Source of the DNA: Martinezella calliandrae
GTDB lineage: Bacteria > Pseudomonadota > Alphaproteobacteria > Rhizobiales > Rhizobiaceae
Direction: 5' to 3'
NCBI RefSeq assembly: GCF_030272695.1
Contig: NZ_JARFYN010000049.1
Location: forward strand, 1-51,161
DNA: 51,161 nt
Below are positions 17,675 through 26,509 of the stretch, one piece after another. The position numbers and the translations under genes are program-made. The notes beneath the pieces are model-generated. The model was not told the origin of the DNA and made no database searches. It saw only the letters and a program-made list of their open reading frames with translations. Each line of letters begins with the position of its first letter. Positions within the stretch are counted from its first letter, which is position 1.

Positions 17675-18603
17675 GTGGTCTTCCTTATCTGCCTGATGAG
17701 GAAGAGGCAGAACGCCACGGCGATCAGCCCTTCAGTGATGAACATTGCGGTCGAAACGGCTGAGCCGTAACCGAACTGCAACGTCGAAAAGAGAATCTTA
17801 TAGGACAGCGTCGAAAGGGTTTCCGTGGAATCGGCCGGACCGCCGCCGGTCAGGACATAGACCAGGTCGAAGACGCGAAACGCGTCGAGCGCCCGGAAAA
17901 GACCGGCGATAAGCAAGGTCGGAAGCAATAGGGGCAGGCGAATATTCCAGAAGATCGTCCACGCCTTGGCGCCGTCCATGCGCGCAGCCTCGATCAATGA
18001 TTTCGGAACGGTCTGAAGACCCGTCAGCAACAGCAGCGCCATGAACGGCGTCGTTTTCCAGACATCGGCGAAAATGATCGTCGTCAGCGCGGTTTCGGGC
18101 GCGCCGTACCAGTTGACATTCTGATCGATCAGTCCCGCATGAAGCAGGATGAAATTGATGATCCCATGTTGTCCGTCGAACAGCCACCCGAACATTTTCG
18201 ACGTGACGACCGTTGGCATTGCCCAGGGAACGAGCATTGCCGCACGGATCACGCCGCGGCCGCCGAAAGCTTCGCAAAGGATCAGTGCCATGCCCAGACC
18301 GATCAGGGTCTCGAGCCCGGTCGATGCGACGGTGAACCAGATCGTGTGCCACCACGCATTCCAGAATGACGGATCCGCCGACAGTTGCAGATAATTGGCG
18401 ATGCCGATGAAATCGTTGTCCTGCGTAATTAGGGAACGGTTGGTAAAGGAGAGGTAGACGCCATTGACAATCGGATAGAAGGAAACCGATCCTAGCGACA
18501 TGAAGGCCGGCAACAGCAAGAGCCAGGGCCAGAGGGCGCCTGGAAGCGCCCTCGACGATTTTTGTGTTCGGCCGGCGGCGGGGGCCGTCACTGCGGTAGC
18601 CAT
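17671..18603 (-). CDS. Carbohydrate ABC transporter permease, MalF type
   Basis: A 310-residue permease of the CUT1 family. LWPWLLLLPAFMSLGSVSFY is the first membrane segment and IEAARMDGAKAWTIFWNIRL is the EAA loop, followed by LPLLLPTLLIAGLFRALDAF. ATG 18603 lies immediately after the binding-protein stop; TTG 18612 would add three residues (overlap with the upstream stop). It pairs with the MalG-type subunit downstream to form the translocation channel. The substrate is defined by the adjacent binding protein and is unidentified. Confidence 0.9.
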   Translation of the reverse strand: MATAVTAPAAGRTQKSSRALPGALWPWLLLLPAFMSLGSVSFYPIVNGVYLSFTNRSLITQDNDFIGIANYLQLSADPSFWNAWWHTIWFTVASTGLETLIGLGMALILCEAFGGRGVIRAAMLVPWAMPTVVTSKMFGWLFDGQHGIINFILLHAGLIDQNVNWYGAPETALTTIIFADVWKTTPFMALLLLTGLQTVPKSLIEAARMDGAKAWTIFWNIRLPLLLPTLLIAGLFRALDAFRVFDLVYVLTGGGPADSTETLSTLSYKILFSTLQFGYGSAVSTAMFITEGLIAVAFCLFLIRQIRKTT

Positions 18604-18604
18604 G

Positions 18605-19939
18605 TCAGGCAACGATCTTGTTGATCTGTTCGGCAGCAGCCTTCAGTTCAGCTTGGACGTTGCCGCTGACCAACGCCTTGGAAATGCCGGACTGCAGAGC
18701 CAGCGTTACCTTGGCATATTGCGGCGTGATCGGTCGGGGTGTGGCACCCGTAAAGACGTTTTGAAGACTTGCCATGAACGGCTGCTCGGCTTTTAGTTTC
18801 GCATCCTGGAAGATCGCGGGCCGCGAAGGTGCGAGGCCGAAATTCAAGGCGAGACGAGTTTGCGTTTCCGGAGACGACATCCAGGTCAGGAACTCGATCG
18901 CCGCTTCCCGCTTCTTGGAATTGGCGTTGACGCCAAGCTGATAGCCGCCGAGGCACGCAGCGCTTTTCCCGCCGGCAAAATGCGGTAGCGGCGCAACAGC
19001 GACCTTGTCGACGACGTGCGAGGCTTTCGGGTCCTGCGCGATCGGATAGACATAGGACCAGTTGCGCATGAACATCGCTTCGCCCGAGGTAAAGGGCTGA
19101 CGCGAAGGCTCCTCATCCCAGGAGAGAGCGTTCTGCGGGCTGATCTTCGTCTTGTTGATCGTATCGTACAGGAACTGTATCGCCTCGACCGCCGCCTTCT
19201 CGCCGATGATCGAGGATTTGCCGTCATGCGCCAGAATGGAACCGCCATTCGAGGTGATGACTTCCACGGCATCGCAGATCAGGACCTCGGCCTGCTTGCC
19301 TTGCCAGAGATAGCCGAACTTGGCATCGCCGGCCTTCTGGGCAGCGGCGGCCATGGTCGCCATGTCTTCCCAGGTGTCTGGGACCTTGCCGCCGTGCTTC
19401 TCAACGAGGTCCTTGCGGTAGTAGAACATGCCGGAGTCGACAAACCACGGGAGTGCGGTCAGCTTTTCATTGTAAGTGCAGGCAGCAAGGGTTCCGGGAA
19501 AATAGTCGCCGCGCTTCTCTTTCGGGAAATATTCATCAAGCGGTAGTGCCCATCCTGCTGCCGCAAAGCCGGCGATCCAGATCACGTCTTGGCTGAAGAC
19601 GTCGGGCGTTCCGGTGCGGCGCGCCAATTGCTGGATAAGGCCCTGATAGACCTCGGTCGACGAACTCGGCGGCGGAAGCTCGATAAATTTGACCATGATG
19701 CGGTCTTGCGACTCGTTATAAGCCTTGACGAGATCACCAAGGCCCTCCTTGCCGAAGAAACTCGCACTGGCAAAGCTGATCTCCGTGCGATCGGCAGCGC
19801 GTGCGGTGCGCATGCCAAGTTCTGACGCGACACCGAGAGCAGCAGCGCCTGCGGCACCAAGCAGCAATTGGCGACGGTCGAGCATTGCGGAAAATCCGGT
19901 CGCGTTCGAACCGGGTGACGCTTTTTTGGAATCAGGCAT
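18605..19939 (-). CDS. Extracellular sugar-binding protein (CUT1), Tat-type signal
   Basis: A 444-residue periplasmic solute-binding protein of the MalE-like type 1 family. The N-terminus has DRRQLLLGAAGAAALGVAS, a twin-arginine-like signal, with cleavage likely after TARA. The mature part contains PWFVDSGMFYYRKDL and GGYQLGVNANSKKREAAIEF, typical of CUT1 binding proteins. ATG 19939 is preceded by a strong GGGAGGGAAACC ribosome site, which decides against the upstream ATG at 20005. It heads the minus-strand operon running down to the broken ATPase. Ligand unknown; sugars, oligosaccharides and polyols are all possible. Confidence 0.9.
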   Translation of the reverse strand: MPDSKKASPGSNATGFSAMLDRRQLLLGAAGAAALGVASELGMRTARAADRTEISFASASFFGKEGLGDLVKAYNESQDRIMVKFIELPPPSSSTEVYQGLIQQLARRTGTPDVFSQDVIWIAGFAAAGWALPLDEYFPKEKRGDYFPGTLAACTYNEKLTALPWFVDSGMFYYRKDLVEKHGGKVPDTWEDMATMAAAAQKAGDAKFGYLWQGKQAEVLICDAVEVITSNGGSILAHDGKSSIIGEKAAVEAIQFLYDTINKTKISPQNALSWDEEPSRQPFTSGEAMFMRNWSYVYPIAQDPKASHVVDKVAVAPLPHFAGGKSAACLGGYQLGVNANSKKREAAIEFLTWMSSPETQTRLALNFGLAPSRPAIFQDAKLKAEQPFMASLQNVFTGATPRPITPQYAKVTLALQSGISKALVSGNVQAELKAAAEQINKIVA

Positions 19940-19996
19940 GGTTTCCCTCCCAGGAAAGACTGGCGACCTCCACAATCTCCGCGCCAGTATTCTCAT

Positions 19997-20025
19997 ATGT
20001 TTCATAAAAAGTTATCGCGCGTCAA
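19997..20025 (-). promoter_or_regulatory. Possible promoter of the CUT1 sugar operon
   Basis: On the minus strand TTGACG (20025-20020) is followed after 17 bases by AAACAT (20002-19997), about 60 bases before the binding-protein start. The -35 is good and the -10 poor. TATG-TTT-CATA (19996-20006), a short inverted repeat, overlaps the -10 and might be an operator. Confidence 0.3.
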
Positions 20026-20118
20026 GAAATAAGATGCTTTAAGTCATGTTGGGACGCATCGGTCAGTTTTGTCCGTTGCGCACGCAGCAGTCATCGAATC
20101 CAGGGAGGGATAAGAAAT

Positions 20119-21266
20119 ATGCTAGAGAAAACAGAGGGAAAATTTGGTGTCGGCATCATAGGGTGCGGCAACATATCGATGACTTACCTGCGTAACGCCG
20201 CACTGTTCGCCGGTATCGAATTGCGCGCATGCGCCGACATTTCCGCTGACATCGCAGCCCTTCGCGCCCGCGAAAACGGCATTCGCGCCGTGAGCGTCGA
20301 CCAACTGCTTGCCGATCCCGAGGTTGACCTCATTCTCAACTTGACCGTTCCCGCAGTGCATTTCAACGTTACCATGTCCGCCTTGTCCGCGGGCAAGCAT
20401 GTGTTCACGGAAAAGCCGCTTGCACATCGGCTAGAGAGGGGCGGGCGCTGGTGGCGGAGGCGAAGGGTCGCGGTTTGCTGCTCGGCTCGGCACCTGATAC
20501 TTTCCTTGGCGCCGCTGGCCGGCGTGCTCGGCGTCTCATGGAGGAGGGCGCAATCGGCCGTCCGGTAAGCGGGACGGCATTCATGATGGGGCGCGGCATG
20601 GAGCATTGGCATCCCAACCCGCAATTCTACTATCAACCAGGCGGCGGTCCGATTTTCGATATGGGACCTTACTACCTGACGATGCTGGTCAATCTGCTCG
20701 GCCCAGTGGCGCGCGTCATGGCGATGGCGACGAAAGGCCAGGACGAACGCCTTATCACCGCCGACGGACCGTTCAAGAATACGAGGTTCAAGGTTGATAC
20801 GCCGACCAACGTCCTGTCATTGCTGGAATTTCGGTCCGGTGCGACGGTTAACTTCGGCGCGTCCTGGGATGTCTTCCGCCATTCCAACCATCCGATTGAG
20901 TTGCATGGCACCGAAGGCTCGCTACGCCTGCCGGATCCGGATGCATTCGGCGGGACGGTCTCCCTGTCCGAACGGGGTGCGGATTGGCGTCATTTTGAAA
21001 GCGATGGCGAACTTTACGGTGAAAGAAACTGGCCGTTCGCGGCGCCTGATCGGGCGAATTATCGTATGCTGGGCGTGGCTGACCTCGTGCGGTCGCTTGA
21101 GGAGAACAGGCGGCCACGCGCGTCCGGGGAGCTGGCCCTTCATGTGCTCGAGATCATGGAGGCCATTCTTCTATCTGGCGAAACCGGGCAGTCGGTTGGC
21201 GTTCGCGAAAGTCTGACGCCGCCGCCGCTCCTTGGTGAAGATGAAGCGCGCAGTTTTTTGGCCTGA
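20119..21266 (+). pseudogene. Frameshifted Gfo/Idh/MocA-family dehydrogenase
   Basis: The first frame (from ATG 20119) encodes the Rossmann domain with VGIIGCGNISMTYL and reaches SAGKHVFTEKPLA. Right after this catalytic EKP motif, near 20421-20424, the homologous reading continues in the -1 frame as TSAREGRALVAEAKGRG and runs to 21266 with the full C-terminal domain. A single missing base explains the shift; restored length would be about 382 residues, normal for the family. No slippery sequence is apparent, so programmed shifting is unlikely. It is divergent from the CUT1 operon and probably belonged to the same sugar pathway. A sequencing error is the main alternative to a real null allele. 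Confidence 0.85.
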
Positions 21267-21287
21267 TCGCGGAAGGAAGAAGCCGAT

Positions 21288-22241
21288 ATGACAGACCAGC
21301 TTGATGAGAGCGTTCGATCACTTCTCGATATAAGCAATCGGTCGAATACTCGGTCGCTTGAGACCGGCACAGCTCAGCAAGCCCGTGTCGATTACAATGC
21401 GGGCTTCCCGGCACTCCAGGGTGCCAAGGAGGCAGTCGCTTCGGTAGAAGATCGCCAGATCAGCGGCCCTGACGGTTCTATTACTGTGCGCATCTATCGC
21501 GGCTTCGGAGCACCCTCCAAGGATGGCCCGGGTCTTCTCTATTTTCACGGCGGCGGCTGGGTGATCGGCAATCTCGACTCCCATGACGAGATCTGCCGAT
21601 GGTTCGCAAATCTCGGCAAATGTACCGTGATCTGCCCGGACTATCGCTTGGCGCCGGAACATAAATTTCCCGCGGGATTGATGGATTGTGCCGCCGCGCT
21701 GGGGTTCATGGCAAAGTCTGCCACCGATTTCGGCATCGATCTCAGACGGATCGCGGTGGCTGGCGACAGTGCCGGCGGCAATCTTGCGGCCGTGTTGGCG
21801 GTGATGTCGCGTTCAGGCGCCGCCCCACGGCTTGCGGCACAATTGCTCATCTATCCCAACACGGACGCCACGCAGACGGCCGACAGTTATCGCCGCTATG
21901 CCACAGGCTTCGGTTTGACCGCGACGACAATGAAATGGTTTCGCGATTACTATGTTCGCACTGCCGCCGATATTGTCGATTGGAGGGTCTCGCCATTGCG
22001 GGCCGAAAGCGTTGCGGGGGCGGCTCCGGCATTCATCGCCACGGCCGGCTACGACATTCTCGTGGACGAAGGTACGGCCTATGCCGAGCGGCTGCGGCAG
22101 GAGGGGGTTCGCGTCGTCCTACGCCATTGGCCCGGCCAAATTCACGGCTTTGTGTCGATGGGGAGATATGTGCCCCAGGCACGGCAGGCGGTGCAGGAAG
22201 CGGTGGCGGCATGGCGCAGCTTTGAAGAGGCTCCGGATTGA
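21288..22241 (+). CDS. HSL-family alpha/beta-hydrolase (acetyl-esterase-like)
   Basis: A 317-residue hormone-sensitive-lipase-type esterase. The oxyanion motif HGGG is at 87-90, the nucleophile GDSAGG has Ser161, the aspartate is in DILVDEG near 256, and the histidine is in IHGF near 288, all in family order. It starts 21 bases after the frameshifted dehydrogenase with GGAAGGAAG upstream, so it is likely co-transcribed. It would hydrolyse short-chain acyl esters; a role in deacylating the sugar handled by the neighbouring operon is possible but unproven. Confidence 0.85.
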   Translation: MTDQLDESVRSLLDISNRSNTRSLETGTAQQARVDYNAGFPALQGAKEAVASVEDRQISGPDGSITVRIYRGFGAPSKDGPGLLYFHGGGWVIGNLDSHDEICRWFANLGKCTVICPDYRLAPEHKFPAGLMDCAAALGFMAKSATDFGIDLRRIAVAGDSAGGNLAAVLAVMSRSGAAPRLAAQLLIYPNTDATQTADSYRRYATGFGLTATTMKWFRDYYVRTAADIVDWRVSPLRAESVAGAAPAFIATAGYDILVDEGTAYAERLRQEGVRVVLRHWPGQIHGFVSMGRYVPQARQAVQEAVAAWRSFEEAPD

Positions 22242-22260
22242 TGGGATCGGCGACGCCGCT

Positions 22261-23295
22261 TCATGCTGATTGCCGCATAACCAGTGTCCCGTCCAGGCTG
22301 ACTTTGAGTGCGATCGTTGGAACCGGCGCCTCCTTGTCGCCGAGAAGCGCCAGTAATGTATCGACGCTTTTTGCCGACATGGAAGCAAAGTCTTGCGCCA
22401 TTGTCGTCAGCGGCGGGCAGGTGTAGCGGCTCAAGGGGTGATCGTCATGGGCCGCAACCCGAAGGTCGTCGTCCTTCTTGCGCCCGACCCTCAGCCCGTG
22501 TGCGAACGCCGCAGCCATAACGCCAAATGCGAGACGATCATTGGCGCAGAGGATGGTTTTACTGGGGAGCCTCTTTGCATCGAGGATGGCGTCCATCTGT
22601 TCGTATCCGACGCGCTCGAAATCCCATGTGTAGGCGGCATTGGTCTTGATCACCACCGGCTCGTAGCCCGAGGCTTTCATCGTGGCCACATAGCTCGCCA
22701 GTCTCTCCGGTGAGTTGTGGTTGACATGCGGTATGTCGAAATAGGCTGGCGGCTCTCCGGACCTGCGGAGGTATTCGACAATCGTTGCGACGCTTTGGTA
22801 GTTATTGTTGCCAATGAACGGCGTGTTGCCTTCGATATAGGTGTCGAAATAGACGATCGGCAGATTTTGCGCCAGTTTTTCGAAGGCGCGCGGATCGGAT
22901 TTCTGCCCGAGCGGTGCCGCGAGCGCACCCGCCACCTTCAAAGACAGCATCGTGCTGACGGCCTCGGCTTCGAGTTCCGGCAGGCCGTGCGAGGAAAACA
23001 CGATCGGCCAGTATCCCTCGTTCCGCAACCGCAATTCGAGGCGGTTGACCATCTCGGCATAAAATGGGTCGGTGAGAGCGGGAACCAGAATGCCGATATT
23101 GCGCGTTCTTTTCCGATTGAGGTTTCGCGCGTAAAGATTAGGCTGATAGTCCGACGAGCGGAGTGCGGCTTCAATCAGCGCGCGCGTCGTCGGCTTTACG
23201 CTCGTCGGATCATCAAAATACTTGGAAAGGGTCGGGCGCGAGACGCCGCAGGACTTCGCGAAATCCTCCATTGTCCTATGCGTCAGTTTTTCCAT
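22261..23295 (-). CDS. LacI-family transcriptional regulator
   Basis: A 344-residue repressor with an N-terminal helix-turn-helix (MEDFAKSCGVSRPTLSKYFDDP) and hinge, followed by a periplasmic-binding-protein-like effector domain (NIGILVPALTDPFYAEMVNRL). The recognition helix has TLSKYF in place of the usual TVSR.L. ATG 23295 is chosen since the HTH starts within ten residues; the upstream ATG adds an unrelated tail. It ends 20 bases from the convergent esterase and is divergent from the PfkB kinase, so either the CUT1/esterase group or the tagatose-type locus could be its target. Confidence 0.88.
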   Translation of the reverse strand: MEKLTHRTMEDFAKSCGVSRPTLSKYFDDPTSVKPTTRALIEAALRSSDYQPNLYARNLNRKRTRNIGILVPALTDPFYAEMVNRLELRLRNEGYWPIVFSSHGLPELEAEAVSTMLSLKVAGALAAPLGQKSDPRAFEKLAQNLPIVYFDTYIEGNTPFIGNNNYQSVATIVEYLRRSGEPPAYFDIPHVNHNSPERLASYVATMKASGYEPVVIKTNAAYTWDFERVGYEQMDAILDAKRLPSKTILCANDRLAFGVMAAAFAHGLRVGRKKDDDLRVAAHDDHPLSRYTCPPLTTMAQDFASMSAKSVDTLLALLGDKEAPVPTIALKVSLDGTLVMRQSA

Positions 23296-23425
23296 CGCAA
23301 GTCGACCATTCTTCAAACCACTGTTTCTGTCAGCGATCGTTATGCGTCTGTGCGGAAAGAGGCGCAACTGGCAAGTAAGTTTCAGGCAACTTTTTTCGGG
23401 TCCTGCGTCACGCTAAAACATTACG

Positions 23426-23449
23426 TGCGCAAATTTATTAATTGACGCA
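23426..23449. promoter_or_regulatory. Imperfect inverted repeat between lacI-type gene and kinase
   Basis: TGCGCAAATT (23426-23435) and AATTGACGCA (23440-23449) are inverted copies matching at 8 of 10 positions, separated by TATT. The site lies in the 240-base divergent region between the LacI regulator and the PfkB gene. Size and symmetry suit a LacI-family operator; assignment is tentative. Confidence 0.35.
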
Positions 23450-23535
23450 TAAAATTACAAGCCGTAGAAATTCCACTTGACCGATCGGCCACCTCAACCA
23501 AAAAAGAGATTTCTCTGGAAGCGAGTTCGTCCCTC

Positions 23536-24489
23536 ATGAAGAAGATCGTTAGCGCCGGGGAGATCGTTGTCGAAATCATGGCAGATCAGCTCGATCAGAG
23601 CTTAGCCAAGCCTGGGTTGCTTCACGGGCCATTCCCGTCGGGTGCACCGGCAATCTTTATCGGTCAAGCTGCGCGACTGGGTCAGCCGGCTGGCTTGATC
23701 AGCGCCGTTGGTGAAGACGATTTCGGTCAGATGAACATCGACAGGCTGCGCGATTGGGGCGCCGACGTCTCCGCTGTCACGGTTCACAAGGGGCGAGCGA
23801 CCGGCACGGCCTTTGTGGCCTATCGGGCAGATGGCTCGCGCCACTTCGTCTTCAACATCAGGAATAGTGCGGCCGGATTGATGGAGATCGGGCATAGAGC
23901 GCAAGCCTTGTTAGCCGGCGCCGATCACTTTCATGTCATGGGCTCTTCCCTGTTTTCCGAAACGGCGATCGCCGTCATTCTTGCAGGCATCGAGGCGGTC
24001 AAGGGCCACGGCGGCACCGTTTCCTTCGACCCGAATATACGAAAAGAGATGATCGAATTGCCTGGCATGCGCGAGGCGCTGGACCAGGTGCTGGCTCGAA
24101 CCGACCTCTTCCTGCCCAGCGGTGCGGAACTTTTCATCTTCACCAAGGCTGAAGACGAGGCGTCCGCAGTCGCCGAGATGCTTCAGCGCGGCATATCGGC
24201 AGTCATCGTCAAAAAAGGATCAGAGGGTGCGGTTTACCACGACCAGCACCGCCAGGTCACCGCGGCCGGTTTCTCCGTCCAGGAGGTCGATCCGACGGGG
24301 GCGGGCGATTGTTTTGGCGCGGGCTTCGTCTCGCTTTGGCTAAGGGGCGCGCAGCCTGAGGAAGCATTGAGGTTCGCCTGCGCCTGCGGCGCGCTCGCCG
24401 TGACACGCAAGGGACCGATGGAGGGAATTGCCAGCTTTGTCGAAGTCCAGGCCTTTATGTCCGATGCGACCGAGGGTTCAGCGTCTTGA
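23536..24489 (+). CDS. PfkB-family carbohydrate kinase (tagatose-kinase candidate)
   Basis: A 317-residue ribokinase-fold sugar kinase. The N-terminal substrate region has GGDxxN replaced by PSGAPAIFIGQAARLG (34-49); the anion hole and catalytic base are in DPTGAGDCFGAGF with D258. It overlaps the GatZ-like gene start, and this pair recalls agrobacterial altritol/galactitol pathways, where a tagatose kinase feeds a GatZ-family protein. The sugar is therefore plausibly D-tagatose or a related ketohexose. Fructokinase or 2-keto-3-deoxygluconate kinase activity cannot be excluded from sequence alone. Confidence 0.82.
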   Translation: MKKIVSAGEIVVEIMADQLDQSLAKPGLLHGPFPSGAPAIFIGQAARLGQPAGLISAVGEDDFGQMNIDRLRDWGADVSAVTVHKGRATGTAFVAYRADGSRHFVFNIRNSAAGLMEIGHRAQALLAGADHFHVMGSSLFSETAIAVILAGIEAVKGHGGTVSFDPNIRKEMIELPGMREALDQVLARTDLFLPSGAELFIFTKAEDEASAVAEMLQRGISAVIVKKGSEGAVYHDQHRQVTAAGFSVQEVDPTGAGDCFGAGFVSLWLRGAQPEEALRFACACGALAVTRKGPMEGIASFVEVQAFMSDATEGSAS

Positions 24490-25784
24490 GGCCCGCGACA
24501 GAACGATTGGCCAGCATGCCGCGTAACCGTGGTTTCGGCAGGCCATCTGGCATTACCTCCGTCTGCTCTGCCCATCCGGTGGTGATCGAAGCGGCGCTCA
24601 TCCACGGCAGGGGCCGCAGTAGTGATGTGCTGATCGAAGCGACATGTAATCAGGTCAATCAGGATGGCGGCTATACCGGCATGACGCCCGCTGCTTTTCG
24701 CGCCTTCGTCGAAAAGATTGCGCTAAAAGTCGACTTTCCCCAGGACCAACTCATTCTCGGTGGGGATCACCTGGGGCCAAATCCCTGGAAACATTTGGCC
24801 GCCGACGAGGCGATGCGCAAAGCCAGCGAAATGATCGACGCCTATGCCGCCGCAGGCTTCACCAAACTCCATCTCGATACAAGCATGGCTTGCGCGGACG
24901 ATCCTCAGGCGGTCCCCAATGAGACGATTGCATCCCGGGCAGCCCAATTGGCCGCGGTGTCTGAAGCAGGAGTACACCGATCGGGCGCGCAGGCTCCAAG
25001 CTACATCATTGGGACTGAGGTTCCTGTTCCGGGCGGTGCGGTGGAAGCGCTCGACCATATGCATATCACGACCCCAGCGGATGTCAGAGAAACCGTGGAG
25101 CTTCACCGCGCTGCATTCTCCCGTCTCGGGCTGGACGAGGCTTTCGCACGCGCGATCGGCATTGTTGTCCAGCCGGGCGTTGAGTTCGGGAATGCGGAGG
25201 TTATTGCCTATGGACGCGAAGCAGCGGCCGAACTCGTCGCTACATTAAACGACATACCGCAGTTTGTTTTCGAGGCCCATTCGACGGACTATCAGAGCTC
25301 GCAGGCACTTAGTGACCTTGTCGGCGACGGATTTGGGATTTTGAAAGTCGGCCCTTGGCTGACCTTTGCTCTGCGCGAGGCGCTGTATGGACTAAGCGCT
25401 ATTGCCGAGATCCTGGTGCCGAACACGGTCCGAGAAACCCTGCCCGTCGCCATGGAGCGGGTCATGCTTTCATCTCCGGATCATTGGCAGAAATATTATC
25501 CAGGGGATGCGCATCAACAATATGTCCAACGACATTACTCCTTCAGCGACCGAATCCGTTATTATTGGACAGCACCCGCCGCGCAAAATGCAGTGAACGA
25601 GCTTATGTCGGCCCTCCGGGGACTGACAATTCCGCGACCGCTGATCAGTCAGCATCTCGGCCATCTTGAGCCGGTAGTCGCATCCGGATCTCTAACGCCT
25701 GAGGCAGACGCAATCGTCCTTGGCAGTGTTGTTCGCGTGCTCGATATCTATGCGGACGCTATCAATTCAGCTCGGCAAAGGTAG
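24486..25784 (+). CDS. GatZ/KbaZ-family protein (tagatose-phosphate metabolism)
   Basis: A 432-residue member of the D-tagatose-1,6-bisphosphate aldolase subunit GatZ/KbaZ family. Typical blocks include GITSVCSAHPVVIEAAL, IEATCNQVNQDGGYTGM, LILGGDHLGPNPW and LHLDTSMACADDP. In enterobacteria GatZ is a non-catalytic partner of GatY; in Agrobacterium a homologue is reported as tagatose-6-phosphate 4-epimerase. No GatY-type class II aldolase is in this window, which favours the epimerase-like role. TTG 24486 overlaps the kinase stop and has GAGGG upstream; ATG 24516 is the alternative start. Confidence 0.85.
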   Translation: MRPATERLASMPRNRGFGRPSGITSVCSAHPVVIEAALIHGRGRSSDVLIEATCNQVNQDGGYTGMTPAAFRAFVEKIALKVDFPQDQLILGGDHLGPNPWKHLAADEAMRKASEMIDAYAAAGFTKLHLDTSMACADDPQAVPNETIASRAAQLAAVSEAGVHRSGAQAPSYIIGTEVPVPGGAVEALDHMHITTPADVRETVELHRAAFSRLGLDEAFARAIGIVVQPGVEFGNAEVIAYGREAAAELVATLNDIPQFVFEAHSTDYQSSQALSDLVGDGFGILKVGPWLTFALREALYGLSAIAEILVPNTVRETLPVAMERVMLSSPDHWQKYYPGDAHQQYVQRHYSFSDRIRYYWTAPAAQNAVNELMSALRGLTIPRPLISQHLGHLEPVVASGSLTPEADAIVLGSVVRVLDIYADAINSARQR

Positions 25785-25799
25785 CGGCACGGAGCGAAC

Positions 25800-26504
25800 C
25801 TAACGCCGCCTCTCCGAGATCCGAAGGGATCCGGCGTGCGTGATATCTGCGACGAGATCATCGTAATTTACAACGCTCGGATGCGGTGTTTGCAGCAAGC
25901 TCCGATGGGTCGCGCTGATCACCATCACCGCAGCACCAGCCGCCTCAGCGGCTTCTATCCCTGCAGGAGCATCCTCGAAGACAAGGCATTCCTCTATAGG
26001 CTGGGCTAATGTCTCGGCGGCCAATAAAAAGCAGTCCGGCGCCGGTTTGCCGTTCTGAACATCCTCGCCGGCAATCAGGAGCGGCGGCCAGGGAAGGCCT
26101 GCGGCTTTGAGGCGGACAACCGCCAAGTCTCGCGGCGCCGATGTTACGATCGCCCAACGATCCCTGGGTAAAGCCTCCAGGAAACGGCTGGCTCCTGCGA
26201 TTGGCTCGATGCCTACCACGTCGGCGATTTCGGCCAATGTCAGAAGCCTCATTTCTTCGACCGGATCGACTTGAGGCAGGCCAAGCCGCGAGATTGTTTC
26301 GACTGCCTTTCTTCCGTGAACCGTTGCCAGCAAACCCGCGGCATCGACATTGTGCCGCAAAGCCCATGCCGTCCAAACCCGCTCGGCCACTGCGATGGAA
26401 TTCAAGACCGTACCATCCATGTCGAACAGGAAGGCGCCGAAGGATCGCTCGGGGTAGAAATTAACGCGTAACCGATCGAAACCGTCTGACAGTGAGGTAT
26501 TCAA
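25800..26504 (-). CDS. HAD-superfamily sugar-phosphate phosphatase
   Basis: A haloacid-dehalogenase hydrolase (about 234 residues). Motif I is FLFDMDGTVLNS, motif II VTSAP, motif III in GKPAPDCF and motif IV LVFEDAPAGIEAAEAAG. This beta-phosphoglucomutase/GPP-like subgroup dephosphorylates sugar or polyol phosphates. No ATG fits: the frame continues up into the SorC gene, and TTG 26504, with GAGCGAG upstream, is the likeliest start, just after the SorC stop. It is co-transcribed with SorC and convergent with GatZ. A phosphatase appears in the agrobacterial hexitol gene clusters as well. Confidence 0.8.
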   Translation of the reverse strand: MNTSLSDGFDRLRVNFYPERSFGAFLFDMDGTVLNSIAVAERVWTAWALRHNVDAAGLLATVHGRKAVETISRLGLPQVDPVEEMRLLTLAEIADVVGIEPIAGASRFLEALPRDRWAIVTSAPRDLAVVRLKAAGLPWPPLLIAGEDVQNGKPAPDCFLLAAETLAQPIEECLVFEDAPAGIEAAEAAGAAVMVISATHRSLLQTPHPSVVNYDDLVADITHAGSLRISERRR

Positions 26505-26509
26505 GATGT

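Noticed and set aside
20411..20450. Programmed ribosomal frameshift in the Gfo/Idh/MocA gene
   Set aside because: No slippery heptamer, stimulatory hairpin or precedent in this family; a simple base loss explains the data.
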